A stretch of DNA of 64,000 bases from Ramazzottius varieornatus. Lineage: Eukaryota; Tardigrada; Eutardigrada; Parachela; Ramazzottiidae. The first letter of the stretch is position 1. Every line of letters starts with the position of its first letter. The notes under the pieces were generated by a model. The model had not been told where the DNA came from. It saw only the letters and a program-made list of their open reading frames with translations, and searched no databases. Positions 33,591-51,184 of the stretch are shown here, one piece after another. A program made the translations under genes and the position numbers. Location of the stretch: assembly GCA_001949185.1 (NCBI GenBank), contig BDGG01000001.1, forward strand, positions 1,608,263-1,672,262, given 5' to 3'.

Positions 33591-35035
33591 TCACATCGCC
33601 AACATAATAAAACTTGAAATAAATGTCGTAAAACCTATAACCGCAGGGTTTACTACCCGACCACTCCCATCGCCTCTAAGCACGAAGTCAACTCCCGGCA
33701 GACTTCCGTACATGTTTGTTCGGAGGGTTGCGCCGTTACACAAGTCACCTTCGCAGCAGTGTACGTTGCAAGACATAGCCAGTTGGGGCCTTCCTGTCGT
33801 ATAAGGATCATTGTTTGGAGGGACGACCTGGGGTACGTGGGTTCGTTGAACGCATAGCGGGGAAGTACCGGAGGCCCCCGTCAGACTGGTCATCACAGAT
33901 GGACATGTTCGAGGGGCCGTGTGGGTTACTCTTACAGTTCCTGCAATCAGATTCGCGGGTACGTAACTCAGGCGGTCATAGGCCAGAAGACAACCCGCTC
34001 TCAAAGATGGATAGACAGGAAAACTGGTTCCGGTGGGTGTATTGTCGAGGCTAAAGGCGTAAATGGGCTGCGGCGGCTCGTATGGTGGAGTATCGCCACT
34101 CGCAGGGACGGTTCGCCGATGATAACCGTGCTCAAATATCCACTAATGAAAACCAGGAAACACCATGTAAAAGCTGTTACCGTACCCGATTTTTAGCCAG
34201 GTTTACACTGCTCGAAATGACCGACGGACCGTCACAGGAAAATCATCGGTGCTGCAACATACCGCGCAGGGTCCTGGACAGCAGACTTGGGTGGCCGCAC
34301 TTTGCAGTTGGCGCATCAGGTTGGTCAGACAGTCCTCATTTGATCCCGCTCTGAAGAAGCAGGGGGAGGCCTGCTCTGCCGTTTTGTAGCATTTTGTCTA
34401 CCGGCCGCAAAACTTGTGCTAATTCACCAAGATAATTGACAAACTAACCACACAGGCTTACATAGGTCCTTGTACTTGGGTCTGGTTGCACTCCTGGGTA
34501 CGGAGGTACTTGCGGTGGACCGTACGAGGGGCACCGCCCATCAGCAGGCATCGAAACTTCTCCTGTCGTTATCGTTTAACAATATTTCCGCCAGATAACA
34601 AAGGTTTCGAAGCTGGAATATGTTGTACTCGTGTGGAAATCTTTCTAGTTCTCACCTCCAGTTTCATCCCATATTGTATTGGGAGAGGGCCAGGAAGCCT
34701 CTTGAGCCCCCACCGCAGTACAGACGCACCAGCCGAGACCTTAAAAGTGGTAGGAATATAATGAATTCTCAGTTCAAAACGGCAAGAATCCGTGGAAGTT
34801 ACTCACACAGGTAAAGTAACAAAGTCGAATCCATGGCTTGATTCCGTATGATATGGATAAATCTGGAAAAACCTAAAGTGACGGTACGGATTTCCCTGCT
34901 GAGGTAAAACAAATTGGTCCACAACGTCGCAAATCCAGGTTTTGTAGCTAGAAAATATAATGTACAATTCTTGTTGTTCCGCAGGCCGCACGCCCAGCGT
35001 CAACAAGCAGCAGCGTAGAATAAACGAAAATATGG
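33591..35035 (-). CDS. Ly6/uPAR-type, probably GPI-anchored surface protein
   Basis: Five in-phase exons: 34809-35035 (5' end incomplete), 34656-34739, 34462-34562, 34263-34350 and 33591-34142. The first visible exon contains a hydrophobic, signal-like stretch (FSFILRCCLLTLGV). Exon 4 has paired cysteines (DCLTNLMRQL, then QVCCPGPC). The last exon is long, Pro/Tyr/Thr rich, then carries the Ly6 signature CNVHCCEGDLCNG (CC...D.CN) and ends with a hydrophobic tail (VIGFTTFISSFIMLAM) expected to be replaced by a GPI anchor. Three-finger proteins of this class act as receptors or modulators at the cell surface. The total length is larger than a single Ly6 domain, so it may hold more than one. The start codon was not found with confidence. 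Confidence 0.65.
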
Positions 35036-35223
35036 CTACAGGAAACCAACTTTAACAATAAACACCACTCACAGTCAATAGTGAGACTCTCCCATCATAT
35101 CCAACTTTGCAAAATAGGAACTCGGGGAGAGAGAGTTGATCGAGACGAAAGACGGACGCGTTGGACAATCATTTGAGAATGTTTCCGCTTATTACGACAC
35201 AGTTCGCCATAACGCGAGTCATT

Positions 35224-35963
35224 TCAAATATAATATACACAATGAAGCATGTTCCTCTTGTATCTTTCTTCAAAGTCACTGACGATATCGCTCACCTGAA
35301 AAAGTCGAATCAGGAACAGTCAGGTTTGAAAGTTCAAACAGAGAGCAAGGTCGCAGGTTCCCCAATTCATGCCGCCCATGACATCACCACAACATGACGT
35401 CAGGCGTGACTAATTACGGTATGACATGATATTCTTACCATGTCGTCCAGGTGTTCCGCTTCCTCCTCAAACTTCTGACAAAGTTCGCAGATGATGAAAG
35501 CAGCGACGGTGGCTTCTTCATGATTATCTTGAATGTCCATATTGATCACATGCGTGGGTTGGTAGCCAGAGTTTCCTTCCGCGAGATGCTCGATGACTTG
35601 GTCAAAGACGCGTTCTTCACAGCAGATGATCACATCGAAGTATTCCCTGGCGTCTTGAAAACGTTCCGGATTCCGCTTGATCTTCCTGTTGCGGTCTAGC
35701 ATGTTGAGGAGTCCATTGTTTGTATACAGGTGATGGTCTTGATTGCTCAGCTGGTGGTACATGTCCTCGTAGCTGACGTCGAAGGGAAAGATGTTTGGTC
35801 GGTCGATGGAGACACCGGGTAATTTCACGCAGTTACCTGAACCGAAGGAACGGACGTTGAAGCCGCGCTTGTGGAGAAAGTTGTGCGCCTCCATCGAGCG
35901 ATTCTGGTTTGACGAGCAGACTACCGCGAACTTGAGCCGTGACTTCTTCCCGACGATACTCAT
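35224..35963 (-). CDS. SSU72: RNA polymerase II CTD phosphatase SSU72
   Basis: Two exons (35439-35963, 35224-35295) encode 198 residues, the usual SSU72 size. SSU72 removes phosphate from Ser5/Ser7 of the RNA polymerase II tail, acts in 3' end formation, and needs cis pSer-Pro. The phosphatase loop CSSNQNRS (Cys-X5-Arg) is near the N-terminus. SFGSGNCVKLPG, YEDMYHQL, DARE..DVIICCEERVFDQV and DIQDNHEEATVAAFIICEL follow the family closely; the Asp pair in FDVIICCEERV is in place. The tail exon (DIVSDFEERYKRNMLHCVYY) also matches. The single intron holds an exact TGACGTCA at 35395. It is transcribed away from GFPT, about 865 bp from the GFPT start codon. Confidence 0.96.
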
Positions 35964-36279
35964 GGCTGGTCCGGAATATTCTTTGCCCGCCTGTCGATTT
36001 TGTCCTCCAGGCTGCTCCTACGGTCGTGTCCTTCCCGCACTTTCCCGTCACTTCCTTCCACCCAGCACTGGGCTTCTTGGCTCCGTACTTCTCCTCGAAA
36101 GATCGGAACCTGCAAACCAGAAATCGGGGTTTGATTCGGAAGAAAAGCCTCGAAAGGTGAAAATGAAATGAAACAGGTTGTCTCAGACTCTCAGAATGAC
36201 GATAGTCTTGTGGCCTCATGGGTGTCACAAGAAATCAGATTATAAGATGTGTGTGAATTTAACGCAGTAGGTGGTTCGG

Positions 36280-36316
36280 CCACGTGGTGTTGGTTTCTAA
36301 TCCAACCGCCACGTGG
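36280..36316. promoter_or_regulatory. Paired CACGTG E-boxes in the SSU72-GFPT divergent region
   Basis: CACGTG occurs at 36281-36286 and 36310-36315, embedded in an imperfect inverted repeat (CCACGTGGTGTTGG with CCAACCGCCACGTGG). CACGTG is bound by bHLH-Zip factors such as MYC/MAX, USF or MondoA/Mlx in animals. Placement between two divergent genes suggests a shared promoter; binding is inferred. Confidence 0.4.
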
Positions 36317-36827
36317 TACCATGTTACCGATGCTTGACACACCTTCCACTTGAACTGGGCCAATCAAGGCTTGCAGGCATCACGGTGAAATTTTGATTGC
36401 GTCAGCTGATTTTGGCTCCACATCACCCGGGGGTACGTGGCACTATTTTCATGCCAACATGCGCTAAAAAGCGCGTTTCTTGTTGTCTTCTCCTCAGTTT
36501 GTCTCTTTGACTTCTTTGCAGAAGCATCGTCGAGTTGTGTATCTGGGCCATCACGTTGCTCCATCAGCTTCCGTTGGACCTGCAGACTATCGAGCGGAAA
36601 GATCGGACGTGTGGTTTTTTTCTGGAGGATCATCGAAAGCCGTGCCAGGTGAGTTGCGTCGTTCCACCCAAGTGGCTTGCTGTGTATGCAGTGTTTTACA
36701 GGGGGCCTGAATATTCCACGGCGGCTTCACCTCATTGTCCTGACTGCTTTCTGGACCTACTCACCTCGGTCACCTGTTCCTGACAGGGAAGACGTTAGAA
36801 AGGCCAGCGAACGTAGAAGCAACGAAA

Positions 36828-42560
<5,733 letters not shown>

Positions 42561-43618
42561 GCTGCCTGGCTGAAAGAGCCCTTGAAGGTATTAGCGTCGT
42601 GTAAGGCCTGATTATATTAGCAAACAAGCCGGCGACGTTTTCCCGTCACACATTGTGCAGTCTCTTCTTCCCCCGCTGAATCGATTTCTGGAATGAGGAA
42701 ATGGGGATAGTGGGTTGACTGATGATGTTGGCGCTACTTGTATCCAATTATAATCTCTTTGCTCAGCTTTCCCCTTTCTTCAGCAACAAATCTTACCCGG
42801 CTTTCACAGAAAGAGAGATTTTCCAGCTTGCAAAAATGGACCAATATTTACGTGTTGAATTTTCCTCTGAGCTTTATTCTTCTCCGATTGCTTCATGTAA
42901 CGCCTTTTCTTCGCTGTACTCTTCTCTCCTTCACTCTTCTACCCGTGTGAAAGCATGATACTTGATACAGTTTTAATAATACTCGGTATTGAGAGCAAAG
43001 ACCTAGATTTGTTTTTCTTGTGGGTTCTTTCTTTTCCGTCGAAGATGCATGTCCAAATTTATGCTTTCTACTTTTTTATTCGGTTCCAGATTTTATCCTA
43101 TCGCTCTGTAGCTCCTTCATCCTTCTTCAGGGAGCGAAGTTGATCAACGCATGGAGTTTTATTTTGTATTCAGAAATGAATACTGAATATACGTTTGTCA
43201 ACACAGAAAAAATGCAGCAAAAAATACGGAGTAGAAATAAAAAAAATTACGAAGAGAGAAGAGATATTGATAGTAGATTTTGGGTCGACGACGACGACTG
43301 AGCTTCGTTCGCAAGAGAAGAGAAACACGGATGTAAAGTAAACTTATTTCGCATCATATCTTTGGATTGTGTGCAGGAACTATTGGCAAACTTGGGGGAA
43401 CGAAATGCAGGTCGTTCGTTACACAAATAGACGAACAAGATATCGGAAACACGAGAAAAAACACGGACTGAGCCTGATAGAATTGAAGAACGAACAAGTT
43501 TTACGGTTGAGACAGAAAATTTAAAAGGTGGAAAACTATACAAAATAAAACGCTTCATCGTAATTCTTATTTGGCTTCTTTGTATTCTTTCCGTATCACC
43601 CAACTGAAAAGTTCCTCT
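42561..43618. other. Convergent 3' intergenic region
   Basis: AT-rich UTR-like sequence lies between the GFPT stop and the stop of the His-rich gene on the other strand. Candidate AATAAA signals exist in both directions, for example around 43158 on the minus strand. No gene is supported. Confidence 0.5.
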
Positions 43619-45445
43619 TTATCCTTCCAAAACTGTGCTTTTGGAATCCAGAATGTCCAGGACCTGACGGACACTCATATCGGCCATGGGGAAGCGCTGG
43701 CCCACCGAGTAGATCCAGCTGTTCCAGATAGCGGGAGCTTCGGTGCTACACTGTACCGCTTTGATCGCGTCCGCACCGCTTCGTTGCTGGACAGTGGCCA
43801 GGGCCGTGTTCAGTGTGGTCTGTGTGGCTTGCAGCCTGGCTCGCAGCGTGGAGGCTGGGCCATGGCTATTGCTGGTGTAGGTGGAGCTACGTTTCTTACT
43901 GGCTGTGCTGCAGCAGCTGACCGATTGACCGGTCGATGACGCGGAAGTACTCGTCTCAACGGTCAAGCCTACTTGTGGTGACGTCTCTGTGCCTACTGGA
44001 TCTTCGGCCTCATTACTGTGTGTCGACTCTGCGCCTACCGATGGTACCGTAACGGGAATGTACTCGTTGATGAGCGATTGGACTGAGACTGTGGAGCGAA
44101 CCAGCCGAGGCTCCCGTTTCTGGCGTTTGGCTCCTTCATGGAGGGCTTTATCATCTGCAATGGAACAAAGAGAGGCATGTGATGAGACGGAAAAGAGAGC
44201 AGCGAGAAGAAATCATAATCGTTGACCTAGTTCGAACGTTGGCGAGCAGAGTATGACACTTATTACGGTCCTTGCCCCCGTGGCACTCACTCGTGCTTGT
44301 CTTCTCTTGATCGCTCGCGCGGCCTGACCACTTCGCACTCTGTCTGGCGCTGTTTACTCTCTGACGTACGTACGTCCACCCCGAGCACTTACCGTTGCAT
44401 TCCCGCTTGGCCACGCGCTCGTCCGGCACACAGTGCAGCTGCTGTTGGCGAGCCGTGGAGTGCACGTGGTGGTGCGCCGTTGTGGACACTGCCGACCGAA
44501 CGGGTTGATGGCTGGAGGCATGACGCGGCTGTTGATGGTGATGATGATGGGAACAAACCGCATCCGTCGAAGAGCTGACATCTCCCACAGAGACTGGCAA
44601 TGACTTTTTCGATTCCAAGTATTCCTGTGAAGGAAAAACGGGACACACATCAAGCACGATCACGAACCAAGTCAGTCAACCTTCCCAACGGATAAAAAAA
44701 GGCCAATCTTCTTACCGCTTCTGTTATGAGATTCAGGCGTAATTTTCCATCTGAACATCGGTACAGCTTGTAGTAAATTCCCACTGGTCGACTTCCTCCA
44801 GATACCCCCGACGGAATCGGCACTGCAGACACACAAAAAGCAGTTGGAAGCAATGGAGTAAACAAGGAAGTACGTTAGTGGGCAGTGGGCAATGGGCCCA
44901 TGGTTGGCCGTATGGGCTGAATGTGGGCTTCTGGGCGTCATATACTGGGCAGTGGGCAAACACATCTTGGAAACCCGTCAAACAAGGACATACTTGTGAC
45001 ATCATGGAACTTTTTGCTTTTGGCATTTGCCATGAATACTCCTATGTTCGAATTTCAGTTCTTTTTGGTTACTGCCGAGATTTAGACTTCTTTTTGGTTT
45101 ATGATTTCAGCGCGATGGAATATTGTTTAGTGGTCAATGTATGGTCAGGACCGGTCATTCACATTTCGGCCCCTTCGTATGCTTTCTTTTGTAGGCATAC
45201 TTAACCCGGGCTATGACACGGGTCGATCACCATCTGATTTCTGTGGAGACCGACACTGATGGGGGCGAAATAGAGTAGAGCGCCACAGCTTCCTGTCTGC
45301 CTCATTACCATGATTGTCCCGGTAGTCTATCATCTCCTGTTCCCACGGCCCCAGCTAAAAACGACCTGTAGGTGTCAAGAAGGACGCCCATAGAGGTAAA
45401 CAGGCAGAAATCGAACTTACCAAATTCAGGAGCTTGTCGAGCCAT
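43619..45445 (-). CDS. Novel His/Ser-rich protein, family not recognised
   Basis: Four in-phase exons (45421-45445, 44716-44822, 44393-44624, 43619-44154) give 299 residues. It begins MARQAPEF and then has a compact, conserved-looking block (PVGIYYKLYRCSDGKLRLNL) that may be a small domain. A low-complexity segment with a run of five His and many His, Gln and Ser follows, then Thr/Ser-rich sequence, and a structured C-terminus (QTTLNTALATVQQ; NSWIYSVGQRFPMADMSVRQ). There is no signal peptide or membrane helix. Phase continuity at three junctions supports a real gene. A nuclear or regulatory role is only a guess from composition. Confidence 0.6.
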
Positions 45446-48400
45446 GACAACCAGTCAGTCAACAATCAAAATCCGAAAAATTCCACAATTTGCACAGTAG
45501 GCCAAACAAGGAGGTAATCCGAAACAAACGGTGTAGGACAATGCCCACTTGGGAGCCTAACCGACTGGTTCTTCAGTAGGAGCAAACCGTGCACGTTGAC
45601 CAGTGGATTTTCGGTAGGCGCAGCAGCTGACACTCAGCAGATAACGGGTAGGACTACAGCCGATTCTTGGGCGCACAATGGGAAAAACAAGGCAGCGTAG
45701 TATTCCGAACCCGGTCCGCACACTGCAAATTTGTTTAGACGTCAAAGCCAGGCAGGTCAGTCAGATGATAAAGAAGGCGCAGTTGGACGTTAAATCGGCC
45801 ATCAAAATTCCGTTCCTTCGCACCAGATATTTCATCGCAAAGTACTGATAAAAGTTCGTTGGAACGGTTGGAAAAATATTCACTTCACAGCTCAGCACAA
45901 ACAGAGTAGCGCGATCGACCCACAGCAGCCACCAAGGAGTAATATATATCGAGCTCGTCATAAAACGCGCGCTCTCTCTCTCTGTCTCGCTCGAAGCAGG
46001 CTGAACAACATCAGCGGCTGCTGGCTGGCAGGCTGCTGTAACACACAGGCAAGCGAGCGAGCGAGCGAGCGAACGTACGATCGAGCGAGCGATGTTTCAA
46101 CCGTTTGATCCGAGGTCGCCGCTTGTCCCTTTCTTTGGCTCTTTCCCCTCGCTCAGCACCACACGAACTGACTGGCTGGCCACGAACCTACGGACCAACA
46201 ATATCTCCTCTCTCTCATAACACCCGTGGTAATGTAAGAGCTTGTTCCGCGCGTCGTTGGACAAATTAATGCCACATACACTCGAGCTAGAGCCAACCGT
46301 CGTACTCTTTGGCAGAAATGAGATGACCCCTTGCTATAACATATCGCTCGAGCGTGTTCCTCCACATGTTACTGTACATAGTGTATGTGTATATGATTAT
46401 TACTGACGAGCGTCTTTAGGCGTTGAACGCGAGGCCGGACTTTCCTGTCTCTTGTCAAGCGGGCCAATCTTAGGTGAGAGGTCTCAGCGAGATGCTGCTG
46501 ATGGTGAAGAAAAGAAGGAAGCTACGAGCGCCATCGTCAGGCCGCTAAACTGACCGGTACGGGGCAGACGTTACCGGCCACAGATCGAGGCATGACTCAA
46601 ATGGAATGGGGCTGACGACCTGTCCCAGTACAGTGTAGGCCATTCACTCGGCTGACCACGTGGTTTGCAGCTTTTAGACTACGCACCACGTGCAAGGGGC
46701 GGGCGTACGCCGTACAGAACTTTCCCACCTGACGTCACAGTGAGGCCTGGCTGGTCAACGACTTGTCGCAAGATTACTGACTAGTGACTACACCTCTTTG
46801 CCCATTAGCGAGCTGCTAGAAATAAGAAAACGGAACATGCTGTCTCCCACTGGAGTTGGGATAAAGCTTTTCTGGAAGAGGTGGGAAGATTGCGGGGAAA
46901 TCGAGTCTCTTGTGGCCTGGATTCCACTTCGTTAGTCTGGCTGAGTCAATTGGAGAGTCATTGACCGTTGTCACGTGTCCGTCTGCGCCTCTTTGAATAA
47001 ATAACCACAATAGAGACAATATAGTGGCTCGTTATGGAGTAGGAGGGACAGATTGCCGTTGCTGTACACAGTAGGACATCCGCACGTTGCAGCCCTGGCC
47101 CCAGGTAATCCGCACTTCCGCCTACCGCGGGCTTTCTTCCAGTTTCGCACGTTCTTCCTCGGTGGGTTTAGCACGAAAGCCTTCCCTTCGGGTTGCGTGT
47201 GCTGTGTGTCTGTTGTGGTTGCGTGTGGAGATTTCTTGTGGAATCAGGAAGTTTCAGCTGTCCCCTTTTTCTGGTACCGGAAGTCAGTAACAAGCTCAAC
47301 GAGCGGCGCAGTAAAGCATGCAATGAAAGTCACTGAAAGCGTTCTCGCTCCGGTGGGAAATGAGAGCAATTGTAGCCACGCAGTGCAAGGAACTCTGTTT
47401 CGCTTCTGAAAAGAAACGAGAGCATGGTCGGGTATTGTGCCACTTTCCCCGGCCACAGTTATTACGACATAGGTAAACACTGTATTGCAGACTCATCCGT
47501 CTCACATAGACCACCCTGATCCACCTGGAAGCACTGTCTGAAGGAAGTCATTCACCTTCTCACCTCCTTCATGATCACCCCCTACGGTAAATTAATTCCC
47601 ATTTGAAACACGACAGTGAAACCCAGCAGCTGGTTTTGGCGGTGCTGAACAGTCTTGAAAAAGAACTTCCTTACGATGAATGGAGTGTCATGCGAAAACG
47701 CAAACTTTCTGGAAGTTGCTCGACCCGGAAATGGGTACATTTGTGTGGTTCTCGCCTTCTCGGCCTGGTTTTGAATGACGGTGGCGCCACCGACATGTGC
47801 AGTACAGTGGTAAGCCTAGCTGTGTTAATCAAATCAACCGTATTGATAAACAAATCAACGAAGGCCAATCAATCGTACAGTGAACAGGGCATACTGGAGG
47901 CGACCCGAAGTTGATGTTCCCAGTCTCCTGACGAGACTTCTTTCCTTGCTTCCTAAGCGGCCGATCTTCTTTCGTACCGTTAGGTGTTCGTAGGTCTATA
48001 ATCCGTTTCTCTCGTATTGAGAGACTTCCGAGGAATCCATTGACGGCATCAGAGAAGGAGTAGTTCGTTAGAAGAGCATCCACTGATCTGGCGCAACCAT
48101 TACGGACTCATCTTCCTTGAACCCATAAAGTTTCCTCCAAGTCGATGAGGGATGACGGCACAGATCTTGGGGATTGATCGCATGCAAGGTGTCCTGGGAT
48201 ACGTGATACTCAACGAAGATGGGGCCGTCATGAACGTAAGTCCGTCGTTCGAAGAGTGAAGATATAGCTATACGAAAAGGTAGCGTACTATACCGGCTGC
48301 ACAGTCTCGCTCTGAGTGGCCAGCACATTGACGTCAAGCACGCGATTCCTGTAGTGCGCGCATGATTTCTCCTACTGCGCAGTGTGCGCTCCGCCCCCCC

Positions 48401-49087
48401 CCTCACTTCAGAAAAGACAGTGAGGGAAGTGTGGGACTGCCATTTCGTATAGCTATAAGTGAAGACGACGAGAGTTATTCTTTCGCTTTCGGTTGCCTTA
48501 TGTTGATCACCGTCTACCGCTTTACAGTCATCAGGAGACCTGAAGAACAACGAGAACATGTCAGATGCCGTTCTGGGTCTGCTGAAAACAATTCAAAAGG
48601 GAAAGTCTGTAATCTGCAAGGATGAAGAGTTCCTCGACGTACAGAGTCAGTCTGATAAACTCAATACCATTCTTTTTGTTATCGTAAACTCCTACCTGTC
48701 CTTTTGTTTCGTATAGTTTATTGGAAAGGAGCGATGTACATGGTCTTTCGTCAAGCACAGAAAATCTGCTTGGTAAAAAGAAAAGTGGACATGGATAACG
48801 GGACTTCACTGATATGACAACCTCGACTTTCCAGAAGACTTCCTCCTTCGAGAAAACCACTTCTTTCAGTTGAATCTCCGCTGTCGAAGTTCGCAGTTTA
48901 GCCTCGTTAGATTTATCCCATTTAGAATTTCACTCATGTATGTCGTCAATCATATGACGTTCTTTTCATGATCTTGTACAGAATAATCTATTGAAACCGA
49001 AGGATGAAACGACAAACTGGAAAACCCGTCAGTAAAACTCATCAAACAGTCAACACGTTTAGTTACTGCAGAACCCGTCGGAATTAA
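45446..49087. other. Gene-poor region with simple repeats and unassigned short frames
   Basis: No confident gene. It holds a (GCGA)n microsatellite at about 46052-46074, a CT-rich run near 45966-45990, and TGACGTCA at 46730-46737 and 48329-48336. Several short open frames look partly coding (minus strand near 48070-48270, plus strand near 47600-47720) but could not be joined into a gene. Confidence 0.45.
48559..48884 (+). CDS. Candidate small three-exon gene, product unknown
   Basis: ATG at about 48559 starts MSDAVLGLLKTIQKGKSVIC. A possible splice near 48647 joins a short exon (YWKGAMYMVFRQAQKICL, about 48718-48774), and a second splice joins KTSSFEKTTSFS and a stop, about 60 residues in all. 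Splice sites and phase agree, but an opposing minus-strand frame overlaps the same bases, so this is weak. No family recognised. Confidence 0.25.
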
Positions 49088-50748
49088 TCACGAGCTTTTA
49101 CCGAGTAGTTTGATAGATTTCTGTATGCTAATATTCAGCGCAGGATTCACCGGTCTTAGAAGAGCAGGTTGAGAAACTCCTTCGTCAGAAACGTCGGGCT
49201 CCTCTCTCGAGGAGCTGCCGTACCTCCTCAGCATGGACAACCCGCTGATACACAAATACGCATGCATCGGATCTGCAACAAACATCCCGTTACATTCAGT
49301 GAAGACATCTTTTGTATAAAACATTCAAGTAGTAGGGATTTCAATAACTAAAAGGACACACTTACCAGAACGCGAACTTGGCCATTTAGCGAAGCCACCG
49401 ATGATGGCATCTTGTGTTTCCATACAGAATGCGTTAAGCCGTCTTTCATCCACAAAAGAACTAGCTCCAAGCATCTGAAGAATTTTAAAGACAGTGAAGT
49501 AGCGGAAGATATCGACAAGGAACAGATTCGTACCTTCAGGGACGCTCCTATCCAGAATGTGTAGCAAGAGTCTTCCGGTTTGTTCGGTCGTCCCGTGAAC
49601 CCGCGGACTTGCCTCAATACAAGCCACCTTATCAGCTGCATCCTTTCTTTACTACCCGAAGCGATTTCTGCAGGTCTCTCTGCGGGAAATAGTTCGTCTA
49701 AAGACGGAAAGCTTCTATCGCAGTCGGACGGGACTAGTCCTTTCCGCTTGGCAGTGCAAAGAAGGAACAGCGAGGCTACAGCACAGTAGGTCGAGCCACC
49801 GTGACACTCTGCACCAGGAACTTGAGCAAAACCGCCTTCGTACGTCTACAAGACCAGGCTAGACTGACGCCGAAACATATTTCAAGGAAAAATGACGGAC
49901 AAGTCTAGGAAAGATACTTTACTCGGCTTTTCCAAATGAAGTCCAGCATCTTCTCCACATCAATGCCGCTCCAGTCGTTCGTCATCTCGCTGATGGCACA
50001 CGCACAATAGACAAACCTCATATCGCTCTCATAATCCTCCGAAAAGGCTTCAAAGAAAGTAGACGGGTCTTTCCGGAGGATATTGAGTGCGCCATGAAAG
50101 CTAAAACAGACAAATGGGAATGGAAATGAATATATTTCGAATATGCAGACACAATGGCGCATGACGCCAATGAACCAGTGCGTACATTGCGCACTTCGCC
50201 GCGACGTCACAAACCTCACTCAGATAACCCGGAAAATGGATGTACCTTCCGCTTCCAGACTGTGAATGGCGCAGCAACTGCCGGATGCCTCCACGGTCAA
50301 CTCCCGACAAATTATCTTCTAGTATCACCAGTGTGCAAAGAGTAGCGTAAGTTCTGGCAAGACCTGGACCGGGTAGAAAGCCGTGAGGAGACTGTAGAGA
50401 AACTGCGTTGAGCGAGACGTCGCTCAGGCTTCCGTAGAATCCACCCACCCCGAACAAACGGTAATTGCACTGGAGCGAATACACGAAAGAGACTAGGGTT
50501 TCTTTTCTCTTCTGCAAGCTTTCCTTGGCTTTCAGGAGGTCCAGACCGCTGACGCAAAAGTACACAACCGTCATCCTGAAACGAGAAAATTGTCGGATAA
50601 GCACCGATAGTTTTTCAGACGAAGGCTGCACTTACAAGTTGGGCTCCTGTGAGGCAAATGCAGCTGGAACTCCATCCAGCATTCGTTCGAAGTACTTGAT
50701 ATGCCTCGTACGCTGAAAATCGGAAGGCTCGGTGAAACCGCCATCCAT
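49088..50748 (-). CDS. PGGT1B: Geranylgeranyltransferase type I beta subunit
   Basis: Six in-phase exons (50636-50748, 50246-50575, 49923-50100, 49534-49845, 49366-49474, 49088-49272) give 408 residues. The protein pairs with the shared FNTA subunit to add geranylgeranyl to CaaX-Leu proteins such as Rho GTPases. Family blocks appear in order: LMTVVYFCVSGLDLL, VSFVYSLQ, SDMRFVYCAC, WSGIDVEKMLDFI, GAECHGGSTYCAVASL, GFTGRPNKPEDSCYTFWIGA, IGGFAKWPSSRSG and HAYLCISGLSML. The zinc ligands Asp and Cys (in PEDSCYTFW) and His (HAYLC) are present. About 35 extra residues (SDCDRSFPSLDELFPAERP region) sit between SLFLLC and LIRWLVLRQ compared with the human protein. Confidence 0.95.
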
Positions 50749-50822
50749 CTTTCAGGATTCTTCCACGAAGGTCGAAAACCAGAAGAAAAGATTAGAAAAA
50801 AAACCAAGGTTTTGCCAGAGTG

Positions 50823-50864
50823 ATATCACTCTGGTTATATCACTCTGGTTATATCACTCTGGTT
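50823..50864. repeat. Three tandem copies of a 14-bp unit
   Basis: ATATCACTCTGGTT is repeated three times head to tail, between the divergent PGGT1B and U1A/U2B'' gene starts. Confidence 0.8.
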
Positions 50865-51184
50865 TTGCTTTAATTTTGACTTGTAGATCAATCAACGAGA
50901 AAATGGTCCTCTCAATCAATTGTACCTTTTACTGCGTCGATGCAGTCTTGTGGTCAGGGGACTCAATGGCAGCGGCAGTTATCAATCAACTAAAGCCCTG
51001 CAAATTTCTGGTTTCATTTTTTCGGTGGCCATTTTTCCGCATTTTGAGTTCCGACTTGTCTGCATCCTGGAATCCTGTTCTAGCCCTAGTGGTCCTTTCA
51101 GGTTTGAGTCCAAACGTCCCGAGACCTTATGCAGAGAGGTAAGTCGTCTGCGTTATCCTACAAAAGCGTCTTCCCTTCGCAGTC

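Noticed and set aside
44880-44960. GGGC-rich minisatellite upstream of the His-rich gene
   Set aside because: TGGGC recurs several times at irregular spacing without a clear unit; may be chance composition.
46052-46074. (GCGA)n run as a regulatory or centromeric repeat
   Set aside because: A short microsatellite of about six units; ordinary simple sequence.
47603-48270. Gene candidates around 47.6-48.3 kb
   Set aside because: Some segments (plus: QQLVLAVLNSLEKELPYDEW; minus: WRKLYGFKEDESVMVAPDQW) look coding, but no consistent exon chain, start or family could be built.
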